The notes below the pieces were generated by a model. The model was not told where the DNA came from. It saw only the letters and a list, made by a program, of their open reading frames with translations, and made no database searches. Below are positions 9,080 to 16,527 of a stretch of DNA of 64,000 nt, piece after piece. This DNA is from Actinomadura sp. WMMA1423. GTDB lineage: Bacteria > Actinomycetota > Actinomycetes > Streptosporangiales > Streptosporangiaceae. A program made the translations under genes and the position numbers. Position 1 is the first letter of the stretch. Each line of letters begins with the position of its first letter. The stretch spans positions 1,302,001-1,366,000 of the forward strand of contig NZ_CP041244.1 in assembly GCF_006547145.1 (NCBI RefSeq), written 5' to 3'.

Positions 9080-9709
9080 GTGACGAGCCCACGGAAGCCC
9101 CGAGGCCCCTACCGCAAGGGGATCGAGCGACGGGAGCAGATCCTCGACACGGCGCTCGAGGTGTTCGCTCGGCACGGGGAGCGGGGCTCCTCCCTGCAGG
9201 AGATCGCGGACCAGGTGGGACTGACCCAGGCGGGTGTCCTGCACTACTTCGGATCCCGCGAAGAGCTTCTGCTCGCGGTCCTGTCACGCCGGGACAGGCT
9301 GGACACCGAGATGACCGGCGAGGCCCGCACCCCCGGCGATGCGGTGCTGCAGACGGTTCGCCACAACATGGAGCAGCCGGGGCTCGTCAAGCTGTTCATC
9401 GCACTGTCCTCGGCGGCCACCGAACGCGGCAATCACGCACACGACTTCTTCACTGATCGCTACCGCAATCTCACCGACCTCATCACCCAGGGGTTCCGCG
9501 AGGGTCAGCAGGACGGCCGGGTCCGTCCCGACGAGCCCGCCGAGCACATGGCCCGCCTCCTGCTGGCCGTCATGGACGGCCTCCAACTCCAGTGGATGCT
9601 GGACCCCTCACTGGACATGGCGGACGTGATCGAGACCTTCAACCGGATGTGCCTGGCCACCGCCGGCGACAACACCGAAGACTCCGGGGAGCCGGAAGCA
9701 TCCCGGTGA
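9080..9709 (+). CDS. TetR-family transcriptional regulator
   Basis: A 209-residue TetR regulator. The N-terminal DNA-binding domain reads RREQILDTALEVFARHG followed by the recognition helix region LTQAGVLHYFGSREELL (about residues 48-64). The variable ligand domain holds one TetR C-terminal fold. It starts at GTG 9080 and is transcribed divergently from the glycosidase operon, with an inverted repeat at 8956-8978 between them. It is therefore the likely repressor of glycoside uptake and hydrolysis. The ligand cannot be read from the sequence. Confidence 0.88.
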   Translation: MTSPRKPRGPYRKGIERREQILDTALEVFARHGERGSSLQEIADQVGLTQAGVLHYFGSREELLLAVLSRRDRLDTEMTGEARTPGDAVLQTVRHNMEQPGLVKLFIALSSAATERGNHAHDFFTDRYRNLTDLITQGFREGQQDGRVRPDEPAEHMARLLLAVMDGLQLQWMLDPSLDMADVIETFNRMCLATAGDNTEDSGEPEASR

Positions 9710-9883
9710 CCGGGATTTCCTCAGGGCGCGCCCGACTGCGCCACTCCGCCTGACCGCCCAGCCATAACGCATCCTCGGCGCGGTTGCCGCCCGCCAACGG
9801 GCGCGATCCCACCGTCACCAGGCGATATCGCGTGCTCGGATGCCTTTACAGCCATGTGAACGGTGAATAGCATCACAGCATCA

Positions 9884-9916
9884 TGGCAGAATCTGCCACG
9901 TCAGCAGTATCTGCCA
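9884..9916 (+). promoter_or_regulatory. Candidate IclR autoregulatory operator
   Basis: A perfect 15-bp palindrome TGGCAGAATCTGCCA occupies 9884-9898. A further half site TCTGCCA (9910-9916) repeats one arm 18 bases downstream. Both lie just before the ribosome site of the IclR gene. IclR proteins bind such short palindromes as tetramers; which protein binds here is inferred. Confidence 0.55.
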
Positions 9917-9937
9917 CAGCATGTGCTGGGAGGTGCC

Positions 9938-10744
9938 ATGACCACATCGCAGGCCGAACAGGCGCCGGCGGCGATGATCGACCGTGTCTCGTCGCTCCTC
10001 GGAGTGTTCGACGGTTCGCGGCGGCTGACGCTGGCCCAGATCTCCCGCAGGTCGAGCCTGCCCCGATCGTCGGCGCACCGGATCCTGCAGCGGCTCGTCG
10101 AGCTCGGCTGGGTGGAGCGGCACGGGTTCGAATACGGGCTCGGGCTGCGGATCTTCGAACTCGGCTCGCTGGTCGTCCGGCAAGACGGAGTACGTCGCGT
10201 CGCCGTCCCCTTCATGCAGGAACTGCATCTGCAAACCGGGCTCACGGTCCATCTGAGCGTCCTGCGCGAGGCCGACATTCTGCACATCGAGCGGATCGGC
10301 GGGCGTCCGGACGATCGCGAGTGCTGGCAGATCGGCGCCCGCCAGCCCGCCCAGCACACCGCTGCCGGTCGGATCCTGCTCGCCGGGCTCGCACCGGCGG
10401 CCCGGCCCGACACCGAGCTATCGGCGCCGCCCACCGCCTACGGACCGCGTTCGCTCACTGAACTCGAACGAGAACTGGACAAAGTCCGCGACTTCGGCGT
10501 CGCCGTGGACGCGCATGGCACGGTTCCCGGATTCGCCTCGATCGCCGCCGCGATCGGTCCGATCGACCGCGCGTCAGCTGCACTGTCGATCACCGGCCCG
10601 ATCAGCGTGCTGAAGCCGGAGCGGCTGGGAGGCGCGCTCCGCGGCACCGCGGCCGAAATCTGGGCGGCCGCGACCGGGGGCCGCTCCAGAAACGCCGTCC
10701 GGGCTGGGGCCCATCGGGCCGCGGGCGCCCCTCAGCGCGGCTGA
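9938..10744 (+). CDS. IclR-family transcriptional regulator
   Basis: A 268-residue IclR regulator. The N-terminal winged helix reads MIDRVSSLLGVFDGSRRLTL and then ISRRSSLPRSSAHRILQRL. The C-terminal effector domain carries QTGLTVHLSVLREADILHIE and ends with a serine/alanine-rich ITGPIS segment. I chose ATG 9938 because GGGAGGT lies seven bases upstream; an in-frame upstream start at 9863 has no ribosome site. The stop overlaps the convergent TetR gene by 13 bases. IclR proteins commonly control catabolism of aromatic, steroid or terpenoid compounds, which fits both flanking clusters. The true target is not shown. Confidence 0.85.
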   Translation: MTTSQAEQAPAAMIDRVSSLLGVFDGSRRLTLAQISRRSSLPRSSAHRILQRLVELGWVERHGFEYGLGLRIFELGSLVVRQDGVRRVAVPFMQELHLQTGLTVHLSVLREADILHIERIGGRPDDRECWQIGARQPAQHTAAGRILLAGLAPAARPDTELSAPPTAYGPRSLTELERELDKVRDFGVAVDAHGTVPGFASIAAAIGPIDRASAALSITGPISVLKPERLGGALRGTAAEIWAAATGGRSRNAVRAGAHRAAGAPQRG

Positions 10745-11346
10745 TCGATGCCCTCCCAGGCCGACACCACGGTCGTCAGCGCCTGCTCCAGCAGCTTGTC
10801 CAGATCCTGTGAGGCGTCCGTGCGAATCCAGTAGTGGTAGGCGAGCCGGACGCCTTGCAGGATGAGCCCAGCCTGCAAAGTGCCCTCGAACTGCCCGTCG
10901 CCGCCCAGTCCGCGGCGCCGCAAGAACGCGGCGACCGGCTCGGTCAGCGGCTCGTCGATCGCGTGCCAGCGGAGCCGGTACTCCGACGAGTCCATGAGCA
11001 CGGAAAGGAACCCGCTCCACGGCTCTCCGGGGGCGCTCTCCTCGAACACGCCCCAGCAGAACGCCCGGGCCAGGTCGGTAATGACGTCGCCCCCCTCGGG
11101 GGTCGCCTCCAGCGCTTCGGCGATCAGCTCCGCCGCCCGTTCGAACAGCGGCACGACGACGTCCTCCTTGACGGCGAAGTGCCGGTAGAAGGTCCGCTGA
11201 GAGATCCCGGCCTGCCGGCATATGTCGTCGACCGTGGGCCCGGTCCCGCCGTCGAGCACGAACAGGTCCCGCGCCGCCAGCGCCACGGACATCCGCAGTT
11301 CATCGGATCGGCGCTCGGTCAGCGTCCGCCGCACCGGGGTCTTCAC
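10732..11346 (-). CDS. TetR-family transcriptional regulator
   Basis: A 204-residue TetR protein with DNA-binding segment LSVALAARDLF-like (residues 20-31) and ISQRTFYRHFAVKEDVV (about 48-64). The C-terminal region resembles the common tetracyclin_rep_C-like fold. It is transcribed divergently from the SDR-esterase-BVMO-P450 cluster across a 219-bp gap that contains a TTAGGC-N5-GCCTAA palindrome. It is the natural candidate for local repressor of that cluster. The convergent overlap with the IclR gene suggests compact packing rather than co-regulation. Confidence 0.87.
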   Translation of the reverse strand: MKTPVRRTLTERRSDELRMSVALAARDLFVLDGGTGPTVDDICRQAGISQRTFYRHFAVKEDVVVPLFERAAELIAEALEATPEGGDVITDLARAFCWGVFEESAPGEPWSGFLSVLMDSSEYRLRWHAIDEPLTEPVAAFLRRRGLGGDGQFEGTLQAGLILQGVRLAYHYWIRTDASQDLDKLLEQALTTVVSAWEGIDQPR

Positions 11347-11390
11347 ACCGGTCCCCTCTCCTGTCGTGCACCTTGAACGCGGTTCCGAGC

Positions 11391-11407
11391 TTAGGCAACC
11401 AGCCTAA
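11391..11407. promoter_or_regulatory. Palindromic TetR operator candidate, TTAGGC-N5-GCCTAA
   Basis: A perfect 6-bp inverted repeat with a 5-bp spacer (11391-11396 and 11402-11407) lies 45 bases upstream of the leftward TetR start and 159 bases upstream of the rightward SDR gene. Spacing and symmetry suit a TetR dimer. It would let one regulator control itself and the oxidative cluster. Confidence 0.6.
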
Positions 11408-11565
11408 TCGCCGTGCCCACGGTGTCCACCGACCGGAACACCGGGACGAACCGTCCGCCCAGTGGGAGACACACTCCCCGCCGCCTGGGCCGATCGGCCA
11501 GCGTGGGCCGGTGCGCGGCCGGCCGATCCGGGCGCCGCGACACCGGAGAGCCCGCAGGAGGACGC

Positions 11566-12438
11566 ATGGCGAGTGCAGCCGAACGGTTCGGGAACGGAAC
11601 GGCGCTGGTGACGGGCGGCGGCGCCGGCATCGGAGAGGGATTCGTCCGCCGTCTGGCCGCGCTCGGCACGCGGGTCGTCGTCGCGGACCTCGATCGCTCT
11701 CGCGCGGAAGCCGTCGCGGATGATGTCCGCGAGGCCGGCGGCCGAGCCCTCCCCTACGAGGTGGACGTCACCGACGACGATGCCGTCGAGCGAATGGCGG
11801 CGCACGTCTTCGCGGAGTTCGGCTGCCTGGAGCTGCTCATCAACAACGCCGGGATCGAGACCGCCGGCCGGCTGTGGGACGTCCCGGTCGCGCGTTGGCG
11901 GCAGGTGATGTCCGTCAACGTCGACGGGGTGTACCACTGCGTGCGGTCGTTCGTCCCGCGCATGCTCGCCGCCGGACGCCCGGCAGTCGTGGCCAACCTG
12001 TCGTCGGTGGGCGGAGTGCGGACCGTGCCGTTCCAGGCCCCCTACATCGTCAGCAAGCACGCCGTCCTCGCGATGACCGAATGCCTGCATCAGGAACTGC
12101 GCGTGGCCGACGCGCCCGTCCAGGTCTGCGCCGTCCTGCCGCACTCGGTGCGCAGCCGCATCTTCGTCGACGCGCAGCGGGCGGCGCCGGCCGGGGATCC
12201 CGACTCCGACCGCCTCTTCGCCTGGATGCAGGAGGCCAATGTCGCGAGCGGGCTCGACCCGGTCGCCGCCGCCCGGCACATGCTCGACCAGATCGCAGCC
12301 GGCCATTTCTGGGTCTTCTCCGACGACGCACGCGGAGCGGACGCGCTGCGGGAGCGCGCGGACCATCTCACACGGCGAACCGAGCCGCAGGACCCCCGGG
12401 AGATGTTCGAGGTCCTGACGGGCGATCGCTCCTACTGA
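11566..12438 (+). CDS. Short-chain dehydrogenase/reductase (SDR)
   Basis: A 290-residue classical SDR. The cofactor motif TGGGAGIG is at residues 16-23, the NNAG motif follows near residue 91, and the catalytic set is Ser146/147, Tyr160 and Lys164 (YIVSK). Asp at the end of the second strand (VVVADLD) suggests NAD(H). I chose ATG 11566 because AGGAGGA sits just upstream; the frame is open earlier but carries no ribosome site. It heads a rightward cluster with an esterase, a BVMO and a P450. It may oxidise a hydroxyl made by the P450 into the ketone that the BVMO uses. The substrate is inferred. Confidence 0.87.
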   Translation: MASAAERFGNGTALVTGGGAGIGEGFVRRLAALGTRVVVADLDRSRAEAVADDVREAGGRALPYEVDVTDDDAVERMAAHVFAEFGCLELLINNAGIETAGRLWDVPVARWRQVMSVNVDGVYHCVRSFVPRMLAAGRPAVVANLSSVGGVRTVPFQAPYIVSKHAVLAMTECLHQELRVADAPVQVCAVLPHSVRSRIFVDAQRAAPAGDPDSDRLFAWMQEANVASGLDPVAAARHMLDQIAAGHFWVFSDDARGADALRERADHLTRRTEPQDPREMFEVLTGDRSY

Positions 12439-12497
12439 CTCCGGCGGGCGTGCTCCGGCCCGCCCTCCGTCATCCTCCACCGAGAAAGGGGCACAGC

Positions 12498-13658
12498 ATG
12501 GGTGCCGCACCAGCCTGGGATCCGAGGATCGCCGACGCCCTCGACCGGGCACGCGAGCTAGGCGAAGAGGGCCTTCAGATCGCCGCCTACCTGGACGGCG
12601 AACTCATCGTCGACGCGTGGGCAGGGTCGGCCGACCCGGATACCGGACGCGATGTCGACGGTTCGACCCTGTTCAACGTCTTCTCGGTGACCAAGGCCGT
12701 CACCGCGACGGCGCTGCACATCCTGGCCGCGCGCGGACTGGTCGAGTACAACTCGCCGGTCGGACGCTACTGGCCCGAGTTCGCCCGCAACGGCAAGGAG
12801 GCCACCACCGTCCGGGACGTCCTCAGCCATCGAGCGGGCATCCCCTGGATGCCCGAAGCGGTGACCCCCGAAAGACAGGCCGACTGGGACTGGATGGTCC
12901 GTGCCATCGCCGACATGGAGCCGGCGTTCGAACCCGGCCGGACCAACGCCTACCACGCGCTGATCTGGGGCTGGATCGTCGGGGAGATCGCGCGGCGCGC
13001 CGACCCGGCGAACCGGACCATCGACGCGCTGATCCGCGAGGAGATCATCGAGCCCCTCGGCATCACCGACCTCTTTCTGCCCCTGCCGGAATCGGAGGAC
13101 GCACGCGTCGCCCGCCTGATCGGCGGCGATCCAGGACCCGACGCGCCCGCCGACTACCTGCGCGGCATGCCGCGCCAGGTGTTCCCAGGCTCGACGATCT
13201 ACAACACCGAACTGGCGCGGCGAACGGTCAACCCGGGTGCCGGCGCGATCGGAAACGCGCGGTCGTTCGCCCGGTTCTTCGCCATGCTCGCCGGGCACGG
13301 CGAGCTGGACGGCGTCCGGCTCCTGCCCGCGGACCGCGTGGACGGATTCGCCGAACCGCGCGACGAGGCCGGCGTCCCCGACCGCTATCTCGGCGGCGTC
13401 GCGCACGTGAGCGCGTTCGGCTACTGGCTGGGCGGCTCCAGCCCCGCGGCGAACCCCGCCATCGGCCCGGATCCGCGCATCCTGCACCACCCCGGAGCGG
13501 GCGGGTCCATCTCCTGGGCGGAGCTCGACACCGGCCTCGCCGTGTCGATCTGCCACAACCGCATGCACGAGGGCCCGTTCGAGGCGTCCGGGCACCCGTT
13601 CGTCCCGATCGCGGAGGCGGTCCGAGCCGTCGCCGCCGACTTCAAGAAGGGGAGCTGA
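12498..13658 (+). CDS. Serine hydrolase (beta-lactamase/family VIII esterase)
   Basis: A 386-residue class C beta-lactamase-fold hydrolase. The catalytic SxxK is Ser63-Val-Thr-Lys66, and the second motif tyrosine is in TNAYHALIWGW (about residues 150-160). HHPGAGGS near the C-terminus takes the place of the third motif. There is no signal peptide, which favours an intracellular esterase over a penicillin-binding enzyme. ATG 12498 follows a GAGAAAGGGG site. Sitting between an SDR and a Baeyer-Villiger monooxygenase, it is the likely enzyme that hydrolyses the ester or lactone the BVMO makes. Confidence 0.85.
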   Translation: MGAAPAWDPRIADALDRARELGEEGLQIAAYLDGELIVDAWAGSADPDTGRDVDGSTLFNVFSVTKAVTATALHILAARGLVEYNSPVGRYWPEFARNGKEATTVRDVLSHRAGIPWMPEAVTPERQADWDWMVRAIADMEPAFEPGRTNAYHALIWGWIVGEIARRADPANRTIDALIREEIIEPLGITDLFLPLPESEDARVARLIGGDPGPDAPADYLRGMPRQVFPGSTIYNTELARRTVNPGAGAIGNARSFARFFAMLAGHGELDGVRLLPADRVDGFAEPRDEAGVPDRYLGGVAHVSAFGYWLGGSSPAANPAIGPDPRILHHPGAGGSISWAELDTGLAVSICHNRMHEGPFEASGHPFVPIAEAVRAVAADFKKGS

Positions 13659-14077
13659 TGACCGTGTCGAACCGAACCGGCCGCGGCGACGACCGCGCGG
13701 AGATCTCCGACCTGCTGTCCCGTTTCGCCTTTCTCGCCGACGAGGGGGACCCGGCCGACGCGGGAGCGCTGTTCACACCGGACGGCATGTGGGAGACCCA
13801 TGACAGCACCTTCCACGGGCCGGAGGAGATCACCCGGGCGCTGACCGGCTACCGCGAGAAGGGCGTGGCCGGGCCCGAATCGGGGACCCGGCACATGATC
13901 ACGAACATCGAGGTCGACTTCGACGGCCCCGATTCGGCGCGGTCCCGCTGCTACTGGACCCTGATCGGCCGCGGCGAGGACGGCGCCGGCCGGCTGCTCG
14001 CCTTCGGGCAGTACCACGACGACCTGCATCGTGACGGCGAGGGCTGGCGCCTGGCCCGCCGTCGCGTGGTCGTCTGA
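13658..14077 (+). CDS. SnoaL-like / NTF2-family protein
   Basis: A 139-residue single-domain protein of the SnoaL/NTF2 cone fold. It has an N-terminal helix pattern EISDLLSRFAFLADEGDPADAGALF and a later GTRHMITNIEVDFD strand with His, typical of polyketide-cyclase-like and steroid-isomerase-like members. The ATG overlaps the stop of the esterase gene by one base, so the two are translationally coupled. Members act as isomerases, dehydratases, cyclases or hydroxylases, or only bind ligand. A role in handling the hydrophobic intermediate of this pathway is a reasonable inference, but the reaction is unknown. Confidence 0.78.
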   Translation: MTVSNRTGRGDDRAEISDLLSRFAFLADEGDPADAGALFTPDGMWETHDSTFHGPEEITRALTGYREKGVAGPESGTRHMITNIEVDFDGPDSARSRCYWTLIGRGEDGAGRLLAFGQYHDDLHRDGEGWRLARRRVVV

Positions 14078-14093
14078 ACTGATCCGGCTCTTT

Positions 14094-14121
14094 CAGCCCT
14101 CGGAACGAAATCCGAGGGCTA
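14094..14121 (+). terminator. Intra-cluster hairpin after the SnoaL gene
   Basis: AGCCCTCGGA (14095-14104) and TCCGAGGGCT (14111-14120) form a perfect 10-bp stem with a 6-base ACGAAA loop, 18 bases past the SnoaL stop. No T-tract follows. It could be a terminator or a processing site separating the SDR-esterase-SnoaL segment from the BVMO-ferredoxin-P450 segment. Confidence 0.5.
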
Positions 14122-14167
14122 AAGGCGTTCCCACATCATTTCCAAGGGATCCGAGCTTTTCGGCGAA

Positions 14168-14198
14168 CGCCCAGGTGAAGTGTTCCACTCACTGGGCG
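14168..14198. promoter_or_regulatory. Long inverted repeat upstream of the BVMO gene
   Basis: CGCCCAGGTGAAGTG and CACTCACTGGGCG pair around a short TTC centre with two small bulges. The 31-base element lies about 115 bases before the BVMO start. It may be an operator for a second promoter, or another hairpin in the leader. Confidence 0.4.
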
Positions 14199-14313
14199 GC
14201 AGAGGGGCGCAGCCACGCCCGAAGGCGTTTTCCTGATGGTCAGCGCCCCACCGCACACCGCAACGCCGGTGGTGCACGCGCGGCTCACCGAATGAATGAA
14301 GGAACCGGTGCCC

Positions 14314-16275
14314 ATGACCGTCATTTCACCGACCGATCCCACCTACGTCGTGCAGCCGGTGCCGGATGTGGACCGCGGCCGGCTGCGGGCGGCGGTGGCC
14401 GCCGCCGAACCCGGCCCGCTCCTGATGGCCCTGGTCCACACCACCGGCGATGTCTCGCTGCTGACGGAGTTCCGGGCCATGCTCGACGCCGAGCGCGGCG
14501 AGGCTCGGACGGTCGCGGGCCGGTACCCGGAGGCGGTCGCCGCCGAGGTCCGCGCGCGGGCGCTCGCGCTGCTCGAAGGCGGAATGGCACCTCGGCTGAC
14601 GGTTCCCGACGACGATCTCTTCCGCCGCATGGCCGAGGTGTGCGTGGACGACGCCGTCGGGGAGGAGTTCGCGGCGCACCTGCGGGAAATGTGCGGCTTC
14701 GAGCCGGCCCGGCGGCACGTGCCCGTCACAAAGGCACCCCCGGACGGTTTCCGCGTCATCGTCATAGGCGCGGGAATGGTCGGGCTGAATGCGGGCGTCA
14801 AACTGGCGGAGGCCGGTTTCGACTATCTGATCTTCGAAAAGCGCGACGACATCGGCGGCACCTGGTCGCGCAACGTCTACCCCGGGGCGGCCGTCGACAC
14901 CCCCAGCCATTTCTACTCGTACTCCTTCGAACTGAACCCGGACTGGTCGATGTACTACCCGACCGGGCCCGAGTACCTGGAGTACATGCGACACGTCGTC
15001 GACAAGTACCACCTCCGCCGCAACATCGCATTCCGGACCAAGGTCCTGAGCTGCGAATGGGTCGAGGAGTCCTGCCGCTGGCGGGTAACGGTCCAGGCCG
15101 CCGACGGCTCCGTCCAGGTGCACGAGGCGAACGCGGTCGTGACCGCCACGGGCATGCTCAACGCACCTTCGGAGCCCGACATCGACGGCCGCGACTCCTT
15201 CACGGGCACCGTCATGCACACGGCCGAGTGGGATCCGGCCGTGGACCTGACAGGCAAGAGAGTCGTCATGCTCGGCACTGGCTGCACTGCCGTCCAGGTC
15301 GCCGCGAGCCTGGCCAGTGAGGTCGGAGACCTGCACGTCGTGTTTCGCCAGCCGCACTGGATGGTCGCCGAGCCCATGGTGGACAAGGCCGTGCCCGAGG
15401 CAGCGCGCTGGGCCATGGCCAACATCCCGTACTACCAACAGTGGTTCCGTGTGAAGACGTACTGGTACGCGGGCGACAAGGGATGGGACAAGCCGCGCAT
15501 CGATCCCGATTGGGACGCGGACCGTCCGTCCGTCTCCGCCGCCAACGACATCGTCCTGCGCGCATGCCTGGACCACCTGGAACGCACATTCCCCGACCGT
15601 CCGGACATCCGAGCGGCCCTCACTCCCGACTTCCCCCCGTACGCCAAGCGCATCGTCAAGGACCCGGGGTTCCTTGCAGCCTTGGCCCGCGACAACGTCT
15701 CCCTGCACCGTGCTTCGTTCCGGCGCATCGAACCGAACGGCGTGGTGACCACCGAGGGCGACTTCATCGAGGCCGACGTCATCATCTTCGCGACCGGATT
15801 CAAACTCGAATTCCTCTCCTTCATGGACGTGATCGGCCGGGACGGGCGAAAGCTCGCCGACGAGTGGGCCGGAAACGACCCCCGCGCCCATCTCGGCATC
15901 ACCGTTCCCGGATTCCCGAACTTCTTCGTCACGGCGGGCCCGAACTCCGCTCCGAACCACGGCGGCGGGCACAACTCGGTCAGCGAAGGGCACGTCCACT
16001 ACGTCATCGAGTGCCTGCAGTACCTCATCGAGAACTCCCGTTCCGCGATGGAGCCCCGGCGCGACGTGACGGACGAGTACAACCGGAGGGTCGACGAGGC
16101 ACTCGACAAGACGGTCTGGCGTCACGGCGGCACGGCCAACGGCTACTACCGCAACGAGTCCGGCCGCGCGTGGATCAGCTGCCCGTGGCGGCTCGTGGAC
16201 TACTGGGCGATGCTCCGCTCCCCCGTCCCCGAAGACCACATCTTCTTCGACACGACTACCGAGGAGCCGTCATGA
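14314..16275 (+). CDS. Baeyer-Villiger monooxygenase, HAPMO-like with N-terminal extension
   Basis: A 653-residue FAD/NADPH type I BVMO that turns a ketone into an ester or lactone. The FAD Rossmann motif is GAGMVG (residues 152-157), and the BVMO fingerprint FTGTVMHTAEW (FxGxxxHxxxW) is at 296-306. A second Rossmann segment, VVMLGTGCTAVQ, binds NADPH. About 145 residues precede the first Rossmann fold, as in 4-hydroxyacetophenone monooxygenase and other extended BVMOs, rather than the short cyclohexanone type. ATG 14314 is preferred because GAAGGA lies ten bases upstream, although an in-frame ATG occurs at 14296. The stop overlaps the ferredoxin start (ATGA). Confidence 0.9.
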   Translation: MTVISPTDPTYVVQPVPDVDRGRLRAAVAAAEPGPLLMALVHTTGDVSLLTEFRAMLDAERGEARTVAGRYPEAVAAEVRARALALLEGGMAPRLTVPDDDLFRRMAEVCVDDAVGEEFAAHLREMCGFEPARRHVPVTKAPPDGFRVIVIGAGMVGLNAGVKLAEAGFDYLIFEKRDDIGGTWSRNVYPGAAVDTPSHFYSYSFELNPDWSMYYPTGPEYLEYMRHVVDKYHLRRNIAFRTKVLSCEWVEESCRWRVTVQAADGSVQVHEANAVVTATGMLNAPSEPDIDGRDSFTGTVMHTAEWDPAVDLTGKRVVMLGTGCTAVQVAASLASEVGDLHVVFRQPHWMVAEPMVDKAVPEAARWAMANIPYYQQWFRVKTYWYAGDKGWDKPRIDPDWDADRPSVSAANDIVLRACLDHLERTFPDRPDIRAALTPDFPPYAKRIVKDPGFLAALARDNVSLHRASFRRIEPNGVVTTEGDFIEADVIIFATGFKLEFLSFMDVIGRDGRKLADEWAGNDPRAHLGITVPGFPNFFVTAGPNSAPNHGGGHNSVSEGHVHYVIECLQYLIENSRSAMEPRRDVTDEYNRRVDEALDKTVWRHGGTANGYYRNESGRAWISCPWRLVDYWAMLRSPVPEDHIFFDTTTEEPS

Positions 16276-16496
16276 GCGAGCCACGGTGGACCGTCGAGGT
16301 CGATCGGCAGCGCTGCATCGGCAACCAGATGTGCGTGAACGTCGCCGGCGACTACTTCGCCCTCGACGAGGGCAAGTCCCGGCCGGTCGCCGCATGGATC
16401 GCGCCCTCCGACGGCGTCCTCGAAGCCCTCGAACTGTGCCCGAACTCGGCCATCACCATCCGTGACGAGAGCGGCGCTCCCGTCGAGCCCAGCTGA
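16272..16496 (+). CDS. [3Fe-4S] ferredoxin (P450 redox partner)
   Basis: A 74-residue ferredoxin of the actinobacterial P450-partner type. The ligands are Cys15, Cys21 (CIGNQMC) and Cys56 followed by Pro. The position that would be a fourth cysteine is Asn18, so a [3Fe-4S] cluster is expected. It is fused by a 4-base overlap to the BVMO gene and lies 31 bases before the P450, which it most likely reduces. No dedicated ferredoxin reductase is present in this cluster, so a reductase from elsewhere in the genome would be needed. Confidence 0.88.
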   Translation: MSEPRWTVEVDRQRCIGNQMCVNVAGDYFALDEGKSRPVAAWIAPSDGVLEALELCPNSAITIRDESGAPVEPS

Positions 16497-16527
16497 CCCT
16501 CGCATCAGAACCAGGAGAAACACCACC

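Noticed and set aside
14326..16239. 637-codon open frame antisense to the BVMO gene
   Set aside because: No domain, no ribosome site, and complete overlap with a conserved enzyme.
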